From Yaniella halotolerans DSM 15476 (GTDB lineage: Bacteria; Actinomycetota; Actinomycetes; Actinomycetales; Micrococcaceae), in contig NZ_ATVQ01000001.1 in assembly GCF_000420805.1 (NCBI RefSeq), forward strand, positions 682,001 through 746,000: 64,000 nucleotides of DNA, written 5' to 3'. Under the pieces are notes generated by a model. It was not told the origin of the DNA and did no database searches. It was given only the letters and a program-made list of their open reading frames with translations. Positions 53,785 to 62,148 of the stretch are shown piece by piece; positions within the stretch are counted from its first letter, which is position 1; the number at the start of each line of letters is the position of its first letter. Made by a program: the position numbers and the translations under genes.

Positions 53785-54393
53785 CTAGCCTAGAGTGCCT
53801 GGTTCATCTGACGAAACTGTATCGGAGGCGCTGCGGCGTCCGGGACCAAGGGTGAAGTACCAGGTGTAGAAACCGGCCCACCCTCCCAAGAAGAGCGCTG
53901 CTTTGCCTTTGCTGCCCACACCCATGCGGTCTGCTAGTTTTCCGAGTCCGGCAACGCCTCCTGTTACTGCGAGAAACCGGACCATCCGTGCCGGCACTGA
54001 CAATGCCATAAACCGGCCAAAGGATTCATTACCGTGGGCTAGGGTGCGGGCATAAATCTTATACGGGACCCCGCGGGTGGGACCAAGCACCAGTGCCGAC
54101 CAACCCTGCTCATCCAGCTGCCGCTCCACGTCGGCCACCATCGCTGCCGAGATGCCCGGAATTGAGGTCAGAACCTGTTCGGTGTCTTCCGGTGACATCT
54201 GCTGGGCTGTTTTATACGTGGTCGCTCCCCCGACCAGGGCACCTGCCAGCGCTGAGACCGTAGTCGCCATGCCCCGTCGCGGGTTATGGAGGGCGCGCCA
54301 ACTGGTCCAGACATCCGGCACAATAAAAAACACCGTGGCTTCGGCTGTTCCCCACGCAGCAGCGACTGTGTGATCTATGCGTTTTGGCAACAT
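53785..54393 (-). CDS. hypothetical membrane-associated protein, 202 aa
   Basis: Not recognised. Weakly hydrophobic stretches near residues 15-30, 42-58, 130-150 and 165-185 suggest a membrane protein with two to four helices; the C-terminal tail RRSASDTVSSDEPGTLG is polar. It lies 5 bases upstream of the hutG-like gene and diverges from the CDP-alcohol phosphatidyltransferase gene 105 bases away. Sharing a transcript with hutG says little about its job. Confidence 0.65.
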   Translation of the reverse strand: MLPKRIDHTVAAAWGTAEATVFFIVPDVWTSWRALHNPRRGMATTVSALAGALVGGATTYKTAQQMSPEDTEQVLTSIPGISAAMVADVERQLDEQGWSALVLGPTRGVPYKIYARTLAHGNESFGRFMALSVPARMVRFLAVTGGVAGLGKLADRMGVGSKGKAALFLGGWAGFYTWYFTLGPGRRSASDTVSSDEPGTLG

Positions 54394-54498
54394 GTGGCAC
54401 CATCTCCCGGATCATGGTGGTCGAGAATGTCTAGGTTTCAGCCTAGCGCAGCGCCTACACTAGATCACGACTTCAAGTGGCACCACCAATGAGGAACT

Positions 54499-55203
54499 AT
54501 GTCAGAAACCAATAGCCCCCAGGGCACCGACCGACGGGCTATCCCGCAGCGTTCAACCGGCTGGGCCGCCAAGCTTGCTGATGCCATGTACGCCGCCAAA
54601 CTCACACCCAATAAGGTCTCGGTTGGCTCAGTGATATTTGCTGCGCTGGGTGCAGCCGCGCTCATCGCCTCAGCTTTGGTCACCTCAGACGGCGTGCGGG
54701 CCGCCTGGTTGGTGGTCACGGTCGTGTGCATTCCGTTGCGACTGCTGCTGAATATGCTCGACGGCATGCTCGCGGTCGAAAAAGGTCTGCATACCCCCAC
54801 CGGGGACCTCTTCAACGAGGTACCCGATCGCATCGCCGATCTGGTGCTCGTTGCTGCTGCCGGTTATGCCACCGCCGGTATCTGGGTAGCTGGCGCGGTC
54901 GACTGGGGTGTTGTGCTGGGTTGGTCGGCCGCTGCGGCCGCGATCCTCACTGCGTATGTGCGAACGCTGGGTGCCGCCAACGGGGTCGGCAATTTCTTTG
55001 CCGGACCCATGGCCAAACCCGCCCGGATGTGGGTACTAGTGCTGGCCAGTCTTGCCTCGCTGTTCGAGCCACTCTTCGATGCTCGCGGCCTGTTCCTGGC
55101 GATCGCCGTGGCACTCATTTTGATCGGCTCGATCATCACCGTGATCATGCGGTTGAACCGTATCTCACAGGCCCTGCACGCACAGAAGGGTGAGACACCA
55201 TGA
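54499..55203 (+). CDS. CDP-alcohol phosphatidyltransferase, YnbA-like
   Basis: 234 aa integral membrane enzyme that should transfer a phosphatidyl group from CDP-diacylglycerol to an alcohol. The family motif appears in a variant form: NMLDGMLAV ... GDLFNEVPDRIAD near residue 78-105, with Asn at the first and third Asp positions of the DxxDG..AR..G..D..D signature. The same N/NE pattern is what I recall in the YnbA subfamily. First of three genes overlapping by four bases each (ATGA). Confidence 0.85.
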   Translation: MSETNSPQGTDRRAIPQRSTGWAAKLADAMYAAKLTPNKVSVGSVIFAALGAAALIASALVTSDGVRAAWLVVTVVCIPLRLLLNMLDGMLAVEKGLHTPTGDLFNEVPDRIADLVLVAAAGYATAGIWVAGAVDWGVVLGWSAAAAAILTAYVRTLGAANGVGNFFAGPMAKPARMWVLVLASLASLFEPLFDARGLFLAIAVALILIGSIITVIMRLNRISQALHAQKGETP

Positions 55204-55901
55204 ACGTGAAGCAACTGCTCAAACGCGGACTATCGGGTTTGATCACCACGGCATCTGGTGCCCGCGTTCGTGCCGAAGGTACCGACGGCGAAGCGCCCGA
55301 CTTCCCGCCCCAGGCAATCTATTTTGCAAACCACTCATCCCACCTGGATTTTGTGACCCTGTGGGCCATCATGCCTGCCGAACTACAACCGAAAGTTCGG
55401 CCCATCGCCGCGGCCGACTATTGGGGTTCCGGCCTCAAGCAGTCGGTGGCAGAGGGGATCTTCAACGCTCATCTGGTCCACCGTTATAAAGATCGAGCCC
55501 ATACCCCGGCAGATGCTCGTCCCACGCGGCAGACGGATTCGGGCAGCTCGCCGAAAACCAGTCAGCTCACCGGCATGACCGATATTCTGGACGCCGGCGA
55601 TTCGCTCATCATTTTCCCCGAAGGCACCCGTGGCCCCGGTGATCAAGTGGCAACCTTCCAGGCCGGCCTGTATCGACTAGCCCAACATGCACCCGAGGTG
55701 CCCGTGGTCCCGGTGACCCTAAAGAACCTGAGCCGGATACTACCCAAGGGAGAAACCATCCCGGTCCCCCGCCTCTCGCAGGTCATCGTGCACCAGCCAC
55801 TGTTTGTTGACGACGATGAGTCGCAAGAGCATTTCCTGTCCCGGGCACGCGGTGTGCTCGCTGATGAGCTGGCAACTGATGCGCAAGGAGAGACCGCATG
55901 A
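55200..55901 (+). CDS. 1-acylglycerol-3-phosphate acyltransferase (PlsC-like)
   Basis: 233 aa. The acyltransferase HX4D motif is NHSSHLDF near residue 42 and the substrate-binding motif FPEGTRGPGD near 140. It adds the second acyl chain to a lysophosphatidate-like acceptor. A Ser/Thr-rich loop between the two motifs (TRQTDSGSSPKTSQ) is unusual. Start ATG 55200 overlaps the previous stop and its own stop overlaps the next gene (ATGA at 55898-55901), so the three proteins are probably made in fixed proportion. Confidence 0.88.
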   Translation: MNVKQLLKRGLSGLITTASGARVRAEGTDGEAPDFPPQAIYFANHSSHLDFVTLWAIMPAELQPKVRPIAAADYWGSGLKQSVAEGIFNAHLVHRYKDRAHTPADARPTRQTDSGSSPKTSQLTGMTDILDAGDSLIIFPEGTRGPGDQVATFQAGLYRLAQHAPEVPVVPVTLKNLSRILPKGETIPVPRLSQVIVHQPLFVDDDESQEHFLSRARGVLADELATDAQGETA

Positions 55902-56887
55902 TCGGCCTCATTGATTCCACGATGCTCAAGCTGTTCATCGGCATCGGTGGCATCCTGGTCCTGGCGACCATCGTCGCCGCAATTCTTTGGTTCGCGAAAC
56001 GTGGCCAAGACAACTCCACACTCAAAAATCTCAACCAACGCATCGCCGCTTGGTGGGTCATGGCCCTTGGCCTGGCCGTCACCCTGTTGATCGGCGAAAC
56101 TGCAGTCATCGTCCTGTTCCTCGGGTTATCCTTCTTAGCGCTGCGTGAGTTCCTCACCATCGCGCCAACGCACCGTTCAGACCACAAAACCCTGGTGTGG
56201 TTGGTGTATATCATCCCGGTGATCAACTATTGGTTCCTGTGGGAACACTGGTACGGCGCGTTTGCTGTCTTGATCCCCGTGTATGCGTTCTTATTCTTGC
56301 CGATCCGCAATGCGTTAGCCGGCGATACGGAGAACTTCCTGCAGCGTGCCGCGATGATCCAGTGGGCACTGATGGTCTGCGTGTATGCGATCAGTTATAT
56401 TCCGGCCATCATGCAGTTACCCGTCATGATACATAACGGTCGCGAAGCTGCTGAAGGTTCTGCGCTGAGTAGTGGTGGTGCCGAAGGCGCCCTGCTCATG
56501 CTCTTCCTGGTGGTTGTTGTCCAACTGTCAGATGTTTTCCAGTATGTGTGGGGCAAAACCCTGGGCAAACATCCCGTGGCACCTTCGGTGTCGCCAAATA
56601 AAACCTGGGAGGGTTTGATCGGCGGGGTGCTGACGGCAACAGCCATCGGCGCCGGACTGTGGTGGATTACGCCGTTCACCTGGTGGCAGGCCGCCCTGCT
56701 CGCCTTGGTGTCGTGCCTGATGGGTTTCTTCGGCGGACTGGTGATGTCGTCGATCAAACGCGACCGCGGCGTCAAAGACTTTGGGGCAACCATTGCCGGG
56801 CACGGCGGCATCATGGATCGGCTGGACTCGTTGAGTTTCTCCGCGCCGGTGTTCTTCCACCTGGTGCGGTTCTTCTTCACGACCTAG
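55898..56887 (+). CDS. phosphatidate cytidylyltransferase, CdsA/YnbB-like
   Basis: 329 aa with about eight membrane helices. The C-terminal CDP-diacylglycerol synthase signature SSIKRDRGVKDFGATIAGHGGIMDRLDS (described in pieces: KRDRGVKDFG and GHGGIMDRLDS) is near residue 285-315 and SPNKTWEGLIGG near 235. Together with the two upstream genes it forms a self-contained acyltransferase, CDP-DAG synthase and alcohol-transferase set, probably for a special phospholipid separate from housekeeping genes. Confidence 0.9.
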   Translation: MIGLIDSTMLKLFIGIGGILVLATIVAAILWFAKRGQDNSTLKNLNQRIAAWWVMALGLAVTLLIGETAVIVLFLGLSFLALREFLTIAPTHRSDHKTLVWLVYIIPVINYWFLWEHWYGAFAVLIPVYAFLFLPIRNALAGDTENFLQRAAMIQWALMVCVYAISYIPAIMQLPVMIHNGREAAEGSALSSGGAEGALLMLFLVVVVQLSDVFQYVWGKTLGKHPVAPSVSPNKTWEGLIGGVLTATAIGAGLWWITPFTWWQAALLALVSCLMGFFGGLVMSSIKRDRGVKDFGATIAGHGGIMDRLDSLSFSAPVFFHLVRFFFTT

Positions 56888-56891
56888 ATCG

Positions 56892-57323
56892 TCAGTTGAT
56901 TTCAGCGTCGCAGAGTTTGGTGAGCTCAGCTTGTGCTTCCAGGCCGTCCTGCATGTCACCGGATTGCAGTATTTCCATCTGGTCGTCCTGTGTCATATCC
57001 GGTTCAATAAACTGCTCGTACAGGGCATAGGTTGGCGGGATCTCGTCCGCCGAGGCGAGGAACTCTTCGTCCTGCGCATCGGCAACGATCTCTTCAAAAT
57101 CCAACCGTGCTTCTTGTACCAGCTCTTGCGCTGCTGCTTTATCGTCTTCACTGGCTTCTGGTCGTGTTGCCGTGGACATGGCACGATCGATCTCAGCGAC
57201 ATATTCTTGGTCGAAGGCATGGAAGTCTTCACAGCTGTCAGCCAGGGAACTGCCACAACCGGTCAGACCAAATATAGCCGAGGTTCCAAAACCGAGCAGG
57301 GCGAGGTTTTTCTGCAGACGCAT
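56892..57323 (-). CDS. lipoprotein, paralogue of the next gene
   Basis: 143 aa. The signal peptide ends in the lipobox LTGC (residues 19-22). The rest is acidic and helical, with CEDFHAFDQEYVAEIDRAMS and a second late cysteine in LTKLCDAEIN. The 57333-57920 protein shares the layout (C..Y/FAAFDRGLVADVE and LVQLCNTEL), so the pair arose by duplication; the two conserved cysteines may form a disulfide. Function is unknown. Confidence 0.78.
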   Translation of the reverse strand: MRLQKNLALLGFGTSAIFGLTGCGSSLADSCEDFHAFDQEYVAEIDRAMSTATRPEASEDDKAAAQELVQEARLDFEEIVADAQDEEFLASADEIPPTYALYEQFIEPDMTQDDQMEILQSGDMQDGLEAQAELTKLCDAEIN

Positions 57324-57332
57324 AGCGGTAGG

Positions 57333-57920
57333 TTAGAAGCCCAGTTCGGTGTTACACAGCTGGACAAGTTGTTCTTCTGCTGCCACACCTTCTTGCATGG
57401 CGGGGTCAGACGACAACGCGTCTTTCTCAGACATCGAAGCACCCGGTTCGGTCATCTGTTCAAAAATTTTGAGCGACTCGAGTGTCTTCTCTGCGTTGTC
57501 TATGAACTCTTGGTTTTCGGCTTCAGCGATAATACCTTCGAACTCGCTGCGGAAGTCTTCCATCTGCCCGTGGGCTTCAGCCATTTCTTCTTCAGAAGCC
57601 TCGGGATCAGCCGCAAGGGTCATGATGTTTTCAACGTCTGCGACTAATCCGCGATCAAAGGCCGCGTAATCTTGGCAGGTGGCCAGCAGCGAGTCATCAC
57701 CGCTGGTATCGGACTCCTCGGTTCCGAAACCTTCGGTTGCTGCCTCGGTTTCCGGGGCTTCAGTTTCAGGCTGCGGATCCGCCGACATCGGCGACGAAGA
57801 CTCCTCGACTGCTTCAAAACTCGGGTTAGCTTCCGAAGCATTGTCTCCACCACAACCGGCCAAAGCAAAGAGACCAACAACTGCCAGGGTGGTCACGGAC
57901 CACGGCTTTGTTAAACGCAT
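57333..57920 (-). CDS. lipoprotein, larger paralogue
   Basis: 195 aa. Lipobox LAGC near residue 20-23, then a 60-residue Glu/Ser/Thr/Pro-rich linker (PQPETEAPETEAATEG), then the same domain as the smaller paralogue, with CQDYAAFDRGL and a final CNTEL. AAGGA precedes ATG 57920. It lies 31 bases after nagB and 9 bases before the smaller copy, all on one strand. It may be cell-surface exposed through the long linker. Confidence 0.78.
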   Translation of the reverse strand: MRLTKPWSVTTLAVVGLFALAGCGGDNASEANPSFEAVEESSSPMSADPQPETEAPETEAATEGFGTEESDTSGDDSLLATCQDYAAFDRGLVADVENIMTLAADPEASEEEMAEAHGQMEDFRSEFEGIIAEAENQEFIDNAEKTLESLKIFEQMTEPGASMSEKDALSSDPAMQEGVAAEEQLVQLCNTELGF

Positions 57921-57951
57921 ATGTTTTTCCTTCGAGATGCAGTGATGAGTT

Positions 57952-58692
57952 TTATGAGTGGTTTACTTTGGCAGCAGCAGCTTCATCCAGGTAGAACGTG
58001 CAGTCGTCATGCAGCTGCAACGAGGACCCGGGGCGTTCTTCCGCCGGTGGGATCTCAAGCGAATCATGGATCGCATCGACTTTTGCTTCGCCGAATGCCA
58101 TCAACACAATTTTGCGAGCTTTCAAGATCGTGCCAATGCCCTGGGTAACGGCCAACGGTGGAACTTCATCGACGCCGCCTTCAAAGAATCGCGAGTTGTC
58201 TTCGCGCGTCAACTCGGTAAGTTCACCAACGTGAGTGGGGGCGTTAAACGGTGTGCCTGGTTCGTTGAACCCGATGTGACCGTTGCGTCCGATACCCAGC
58301 AACTGGAGATCAATGCCGCCAGCTGCGGCGATTTTCTGGTCGTATTCCTCAACCGGGCCGACCGTGGAATCGTCCGGCGCTTCAGGGACATGAACTTGTG
58401 CCGGATCAACTCCCAGCGGCACGGTGACGCAACGATGAATGACCGAGTGATATGACTCAGGGTGTTCCCAGGGCAAACCGATGTACTCATCCAGTGCGAA
58501 GAACCGGAGTTGGGACACATCAGTGCGGTGTTCAGAGATCTTTTCCGCCAGTCGCTCGTAGGCACCTTCAGGTGTAGAGCCGGTCGCGACGCCAATCACG
58601 GCGTCAGGTTTTTCAACGATCAAGTCGTACAGCATTTGTGCGACTTCTTCGGAAGCGTGTGCTTTATCGGGCAAAATTTTTACGTTTACCAT
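57952..58692 (-). CDS. nagB: glucosamine-6-phosphate deaminase
   Basis: 246 aa from ATG 58692 (another ATG lies four codons upstream). It converts glucosamine-6-phosphate to fructose-6-phosphate and ammonia. The phosphate/active-site blocks are GVATGSTPEGAYE near residue 37, FALDEYIGLP near 67 and the GIGRNGHIGFNEPG motif near 132. Length and layout are those of the bacterial NagB family (about 260 aa). The upstream five-gene biotin operon ends 93 bases away, so nagB probably has its own promoter. Confidence 0.93.
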   Translation of the reverse strand: MVNVKILPDKAHASEEVAQMLYDLIVEKPDAVIGVATGSTPEGAYERLAEKISEHRTDVSQLRFFALDEYIGLPWEHPESYHSVIHRCVTVPLGVDPAQVHVPEAPDDSTVGPVEEYDQKIAAAGGIDLQLLGIGRNGHIGFNEPGTPFNAPTHVGELTELTREDNSRFFEGGVDEVPPLAVTQGIGTILKARKIVLMAFGEAKVDAIHDSLEIPPAEERPGSSLQLHDDCTFYLDEAAAAKVNHS

Positions 58693-58785
58693 GAGTGTCC
58701 CCATTCGGTTGTTTCAAGAGTCAAGTGTACTGGCGATCACCCGCAATCCCCCATAATTCGGTATCTTGCGTGCCGAAGTTGATTT

Positions 58786-59379
58786 TTAGTCCAGCCCTCG
58801 GACCACCAGTGCGTCAGCGACATCATCGGCATGCTTTAACGACAAGACCAAGACGGGAACCACCCACGACCATGCGGCAAGCCGCACGCCGCGGGCTCGT
58901 TGGGCGTCTCTTACTTGGCGAATGAATCCGACAATTTGTCCGATGGACGACAACATCAACGCAACGGCCAGGGCAATTTTATAGGGGTTAGCCCCCAGGG
59001 GTTTCAGGGGTTTCGCAAGCTGTTCGACCGTGTTGATGAGGTGTTGGATCTTGGTGGCGCGGGTGAATAATTGCGCTGCCAAAATGATCGTGGTCAGTCG
59101 AGCGATCACCGTGGCGGCTTGGACTGGTTCGTTGAAGATCAGCTGTGTGATCATCAGGAACACGATGAGCCACGACAGGCGAAACAGATCGGTGCCGAGT
59201 ACACGCCATGGCAGCCGCGCCAGGACATATCCCAGCAGCGGTGCGAGGATGATCAGGAGCGCCCAATACGAATCGGGTAGCCAGATCAAAGCCGTTGAGC
59301 CCACGCCCAACACCACCAGTTTGAGCCATGTCGGCATGCGGTGCAGGAACGACCCGGTTGGATAGTAGAGGGACAGCAT
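58786..59379 (-). CDS. bioN: ECF transporter transmembrane protein (BioN)
   Basis: 197 aa EcfT-type membrane subunit. Several membrane helices and the coupling motifs AQRARGVR near residue 158 and DALVVRGLD at the end, which touch the ATPase. Its ATG overlaps the stop of the bioM gene (TAATG). It couples ATP hydrolysis to the BioY substrate-binding protein to import biotin. Last gene of the operon. Confidence 0.88.
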   Translation of the reverse strand: MLSLYYPTGSFLHRMPTWLKLVVLGVGSTALIWLPDSYWALLIILAPLLGYVLARLPWRVLGTDLFRLSWLIVFLMITQLIFNEPVQAATVIARLTTIILAAQLFTRATKIQHLINTVEQLAKPLKPLGANPYKIALAVALMLSSIGQIVGFIRQVRDAQRARGVRLAAWSWVVPVLVLSLKHADDVADALVVRGLD

Positions 59380-60044
59380 TAGCCGATGTGCTCCAGATAG
59401 TGCTGGATTGCATCCGGTCCCCGGTGGGCGATTTTCGCGTCGTGCACCCAGATGATGTCATCGCAGCGGGCCGCGAGGTCGAGGTCATGGGTGATCAGTA
59501 CAAGTTGTCGTTCGGCTGAGGCAAATAACTGATTGGAGACGAGTTTGGCATACCGGGCGTCAAGCATCGTGGTTGGCTCATCGGCGATGAGAACATCGGG
59601 GTTCGTGGCCACCACGGCTGCGAGCGCCAGACGTTGGAGTTGGCCGGAAGATAAAGACAGTGCTGGCCGGTCAGCCAGTTCGGTGAGGTCGTGTTCTTCC
59701 AGCACCTGTTCAAGTGCGGCGTCACGCTGGTCTTTGGGCAGGTGTCGCAGGGAGAGTCCGATGTCTTCTGCCACGGTGGGCATAATGACCTGGGCTGCGG
59801 CATTAGCGATGATCATGCCGACTCGGCCTGCAAGTTTCTTGCCTCCGGTGGCGATTTCGATCTCGTGGATGGTGGCGGAGCCGGTGTAGTCGATCAGTCC
59901 CGCTAGGACCTTAGCGAGCGTGGACTTTCCGGACCCGTTTTCACCGATGATCGCGGTCGTCGGAGCCCTCAGGGTGGCAGAGATGTCGTCGAGCAGTACG
60001 GCATCGGGTTTGACGGTTACGGTCACGTTTTCCAGTGTGATCAT
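59379..60044 (-). CDS. bioM: ECF transporter ATP-binding protein (BioM)
   Basis: 221 aa ABC ATPase from ATG 60044, overlapping the thiolase-like stop (ATGA). Walker A GENGSGKST near residue 34, signature LSLSSGQLQRLALA near 132 and Walker B VLIADEPT near 155, then a late His loop ITHDLD. Energises the BioY/BioN biotin importer. The open reading frame continues upstream of 60044, but that part lies inside the thiolase-like gene and is not its start. Confidence 0.92.
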   Translation of the reverse strand: MITLENVTVTVKPDAVLLDDISATLRAPTTAIIGENGSGKSTLAKVLAGLIDYTGSATIHEIEIATGGKKLAGRVGMIIANAAAQVIMPTVAEDIGLSLRHLPKDQRDAALEQVLEEHDLTELADRPALSLSSGQLQRLALAAVVATNPDVLIADEPTTMLDARYAKLVSNQLFASAERQLVLITHDLDLAARCDDIIWVHDAKIAHRGPDAIQHYLEHIG

Positions 60045-61081
60045 AGTTTCCTCACCAGTACCGCGGTTCCCATGCCTCCGGCGACCGCTGCCGCGGTGAC
60101 ACCGAGCGTGCCGGCTGGCATATTGGACAGTTGCTCGAGGGTGGTCAAGAAGGCGATGGCTCCGGAGGCTGCCCACGGATGGCCGTGTGCCAGGGCCCCA
60201 CCGTGCCGGTTCACGGATGCGGGGTTCAGGTCGAGATGCTGACAGGTCGCCAGCACTTGGGCGGCATAAGCTTCCACGATGTCGAGGACCTCGATATCTG
60301 CAACCGTGAGAGCGCGTGCGGCAAGGAGTGCCGCGATGGCGGGAGCGGCCCCGAAGCCTGGGAGTTGTGGGTCGGCACCGACCAGTCGGTAGTCGAGAAC
60401 TTCTACGCCTTCGTGTGGGGTGTCGCGTTCCGGAGCGAGTTGCACCGCCGCAGCCGCGTCCGCAATGCGAGCAGCCGAAAGACCAGTGACTGATGCGGCC
60501 GGATGTGACGTGATGGTGCCCAGTCGGTTCACCAGTTTCTGCGCGTCACGCGGGCCGTCGTCACGGTACTCACCTACAAGATACTGGGAAGGGTGTTCGA
60601 GCGCTCGTTGGTGGCTCTGTACGGCATAGGCTTCTTGTTGTTCGCGGGTGATCCCATAAGTTGCCGCCAACTGGTCTGCGGCTTCGGTCATATCGGGATC
60701 TGGAAAGCCGGCCGGGGTAAATGCAGCCTGGGTTCGCTCGCCGTCGGGCCAGGCGGTTGAAGGCGATTCGGTACCGCCGGCCACCACGGTTTGGCCGGTC
60801 ATGCGCGCATGTGCGGCGGCTTGTCCGATGGCTACCAAGGAGGAGCCGCATTGGGCGTCCAGGGTCACCGCTCCGGCTGTTTGCCAGCCGGCCGCTAAGT
60901 TCGCGATGCGGGCGATATTTCCTCCCGGGCCAACGGTATTACCGAGCATCACCAGGTCGGGCCGGGTTGGCATGGCTGCTAAGACGGTGGCAGCAAGCTG
61001 ATCATCAGACAGTTCTTCCTGGGCACGGTGCCAGCCGGTGATCGCGGTGCGGGCACCGCCGGTTACGACGATTCGTCTCAT
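60041..61081 (-). CDS. thiolase-like protein, YhfS-like, lacking second catalytic Cys
   Basis: 346 aa, thiolase fold. The nucleophile Cys is in TLDAQCGSSLVA near residue 78 and the NRHGGALAHGHPWAASG block near 300 is intact. The last catalytic loop, usually CIGGGMG, reads AAVAGGMG, so the second cysteine is Ala. It could still acylate but not complete normal Claisen chemistry as classical thiolases do. In B. subtilis the biotin-regulated yhfU-yhfT-yhfS set has a BioY, an acyl-CoA ligase and a thiolase in the same order. Coupled to both neighbours by ATGA overlaps. Confidence 0.82.
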   Translation of the reverse strand: MRRIVVTGGARTAITGWHRAQEELSDDQLAATVLAAMPTRPDLVMLGNTVGPGGNIARIANLAAGWQTAGAVTLDAQCGSSLVAIGQAAAHARMTGQTVVAGGTESPSTAWPDGERTQAAFTPAGFPDPDMTEAADQLAATYGITREQQEAYAVQSHQRALEHPSQYLVGEYRDDGPRDAQKLVNRLGTITSHPAASVTGLSAARIADAAAAVQLAPERDTPHEGVEVLDYRLVGADPQLPGFGAAPAIAALLAARALTVADIEVLDIVEAYAAQVLATCQHLDLNPASVNRHGGALAHGHPWAASGAIAFLTTLEQLSNMPAGTLGVTAAAVAGGMGTAVLVRKL

Positions 61082-62148
61082 GCTTCCTCCGGGAGTACTC
61101 GCCGAATCTTACCGGACGCGGTCCGTGCCAGGTGTTCGACGGCATGCCATTGCACCGGCCGGGCCGCTTTTGGCAACCGTGACCGCACCCAATCACGTAA
61201 CTGCCCGACATCGGCAGGTCCTTCGACCCAGGCGACGACCCGTTGGCCAAGCACAGTATCGGGTTGCCCCATGACCAGACTGCCGGTGACATCGGGATGG
61301 CTGTGTAATACGGCCTCTACCTCGGCTGGAACAACCGTTGCTCCCGCGGTAAGAATTGCGCCGTCTCCCCGCCCCAAGAATTCCAGGACCCCGTGGTCTT
61401 CTGTCACCCGGTCTCCAACGGTCGCCCATTCGATGCCGTCAATAACGTCGCGGCGTAGCGTCCCACCGAGCACGTCCAGCGCGATCTGTGGACTCGAGAC
61501 CCAAAGCTGGCCATCTGCAATGCGCGTGGCCACACCCTCGAATGGCTGTAGTCCGTCACCGCGGTCCCAGGCGACAAAACTCAGTTCTGCCGCACCGGCA
61601 TAGGTGACGACGCGCAGACCAACGGCTTCTGCTCGGTGCAGGAGTTCTGGTGGCAGGTGATCCCCACCAACCAGAACAGTATCAAGTGTCGAAGAGTGGC
61701 CAGCTTCGAGCATCGTCAGCAAGCGTTCCAACCAGGCCGGGGTCACATGAGCCGCGGTGGCACGGGCGAGGCCCGCTTCGGTAGGCGTGGGAATGACGAG
61801 TTCGAATCCGGAATCCTGCGCCCACGCCGCGGAGAATAGCGCCATCGATGACACCTGATGGACCGGCATCCAGAGGCCCTCACCTGCGCGTAAGCCCAGT
61901 TCGACGTTTAGAGGTTGAAAGGCTACCTGCCAACTGGCAGCCGTTCGCACGACGATCTTCGGGGCGCCCGTGGTGCCCGAGGTCAGGGCCGCCCACGCCG
62001 TAGCCTCGGGAAGTCTGCAGTTCTGCAGGTCATCAGCGATCGGTGCTCGCCAGTCGACAATCAACGGCACAGCGCCGGCATTGTGAACGGCCAGTGCCGC
62101 AGTCAGCGCCTCGGCCGCATCGGGGTGATCAATGATTTTGAGCTGCAC
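61078..62148 (-). CDS. AMP-forming acyl-CoA synthetase-like protein, YhfT-like
   Basis: 356 aa, short for the family (usually 500 or more). The ATP P-loop LTSGTTGAPKIVV is near residue 56, the adenylation Thr/Gly TYAGAAELS near 180, the GD hinge WATVGDRV near 240, and the C-terminal catalytic Lys in ARTASGKIRR near 343. The N-terminal subdomain is trimmed. It probably activates an acid as an acyl-CoA. It overlaps bioY by 20 bases and the thiolase-like gene by four, so its substrate may be biotin-related (for example a pimelate-like acid); this is inference. Confidence 0.85.
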   Translation of the reverse strand: MQLKIIDHPDAAEALTAALAVHNAGAVPLIVDWRAPIADDLQNCRLPEATAWAALTSGTTGAPKIVVRTAASWQVAFQPLNVELGLRAGEGLWMPVHQVSSMALFSAAWAQDSGFELVIPTPTEAGLARATAAHVTPAWLERLLTMLEAGHSSTLDTVLVGGDHLPPELLHRAEAVGLRVVTYAGAAELSFVAWDRGDGLQPFEGVATRIADGQLWVSSPQIALDVLGGTLRRDVIDGIEWATVGDRVTEDHGVLEFLGRGDGAILTAGATVVPAEVEAVLHSHPDVTGSLVMGQPDTVLGQRVVAWVEGPADVGQLRDWVRSRLPKAARPVQWHAVEHLARTASGKIRRVLPEEA

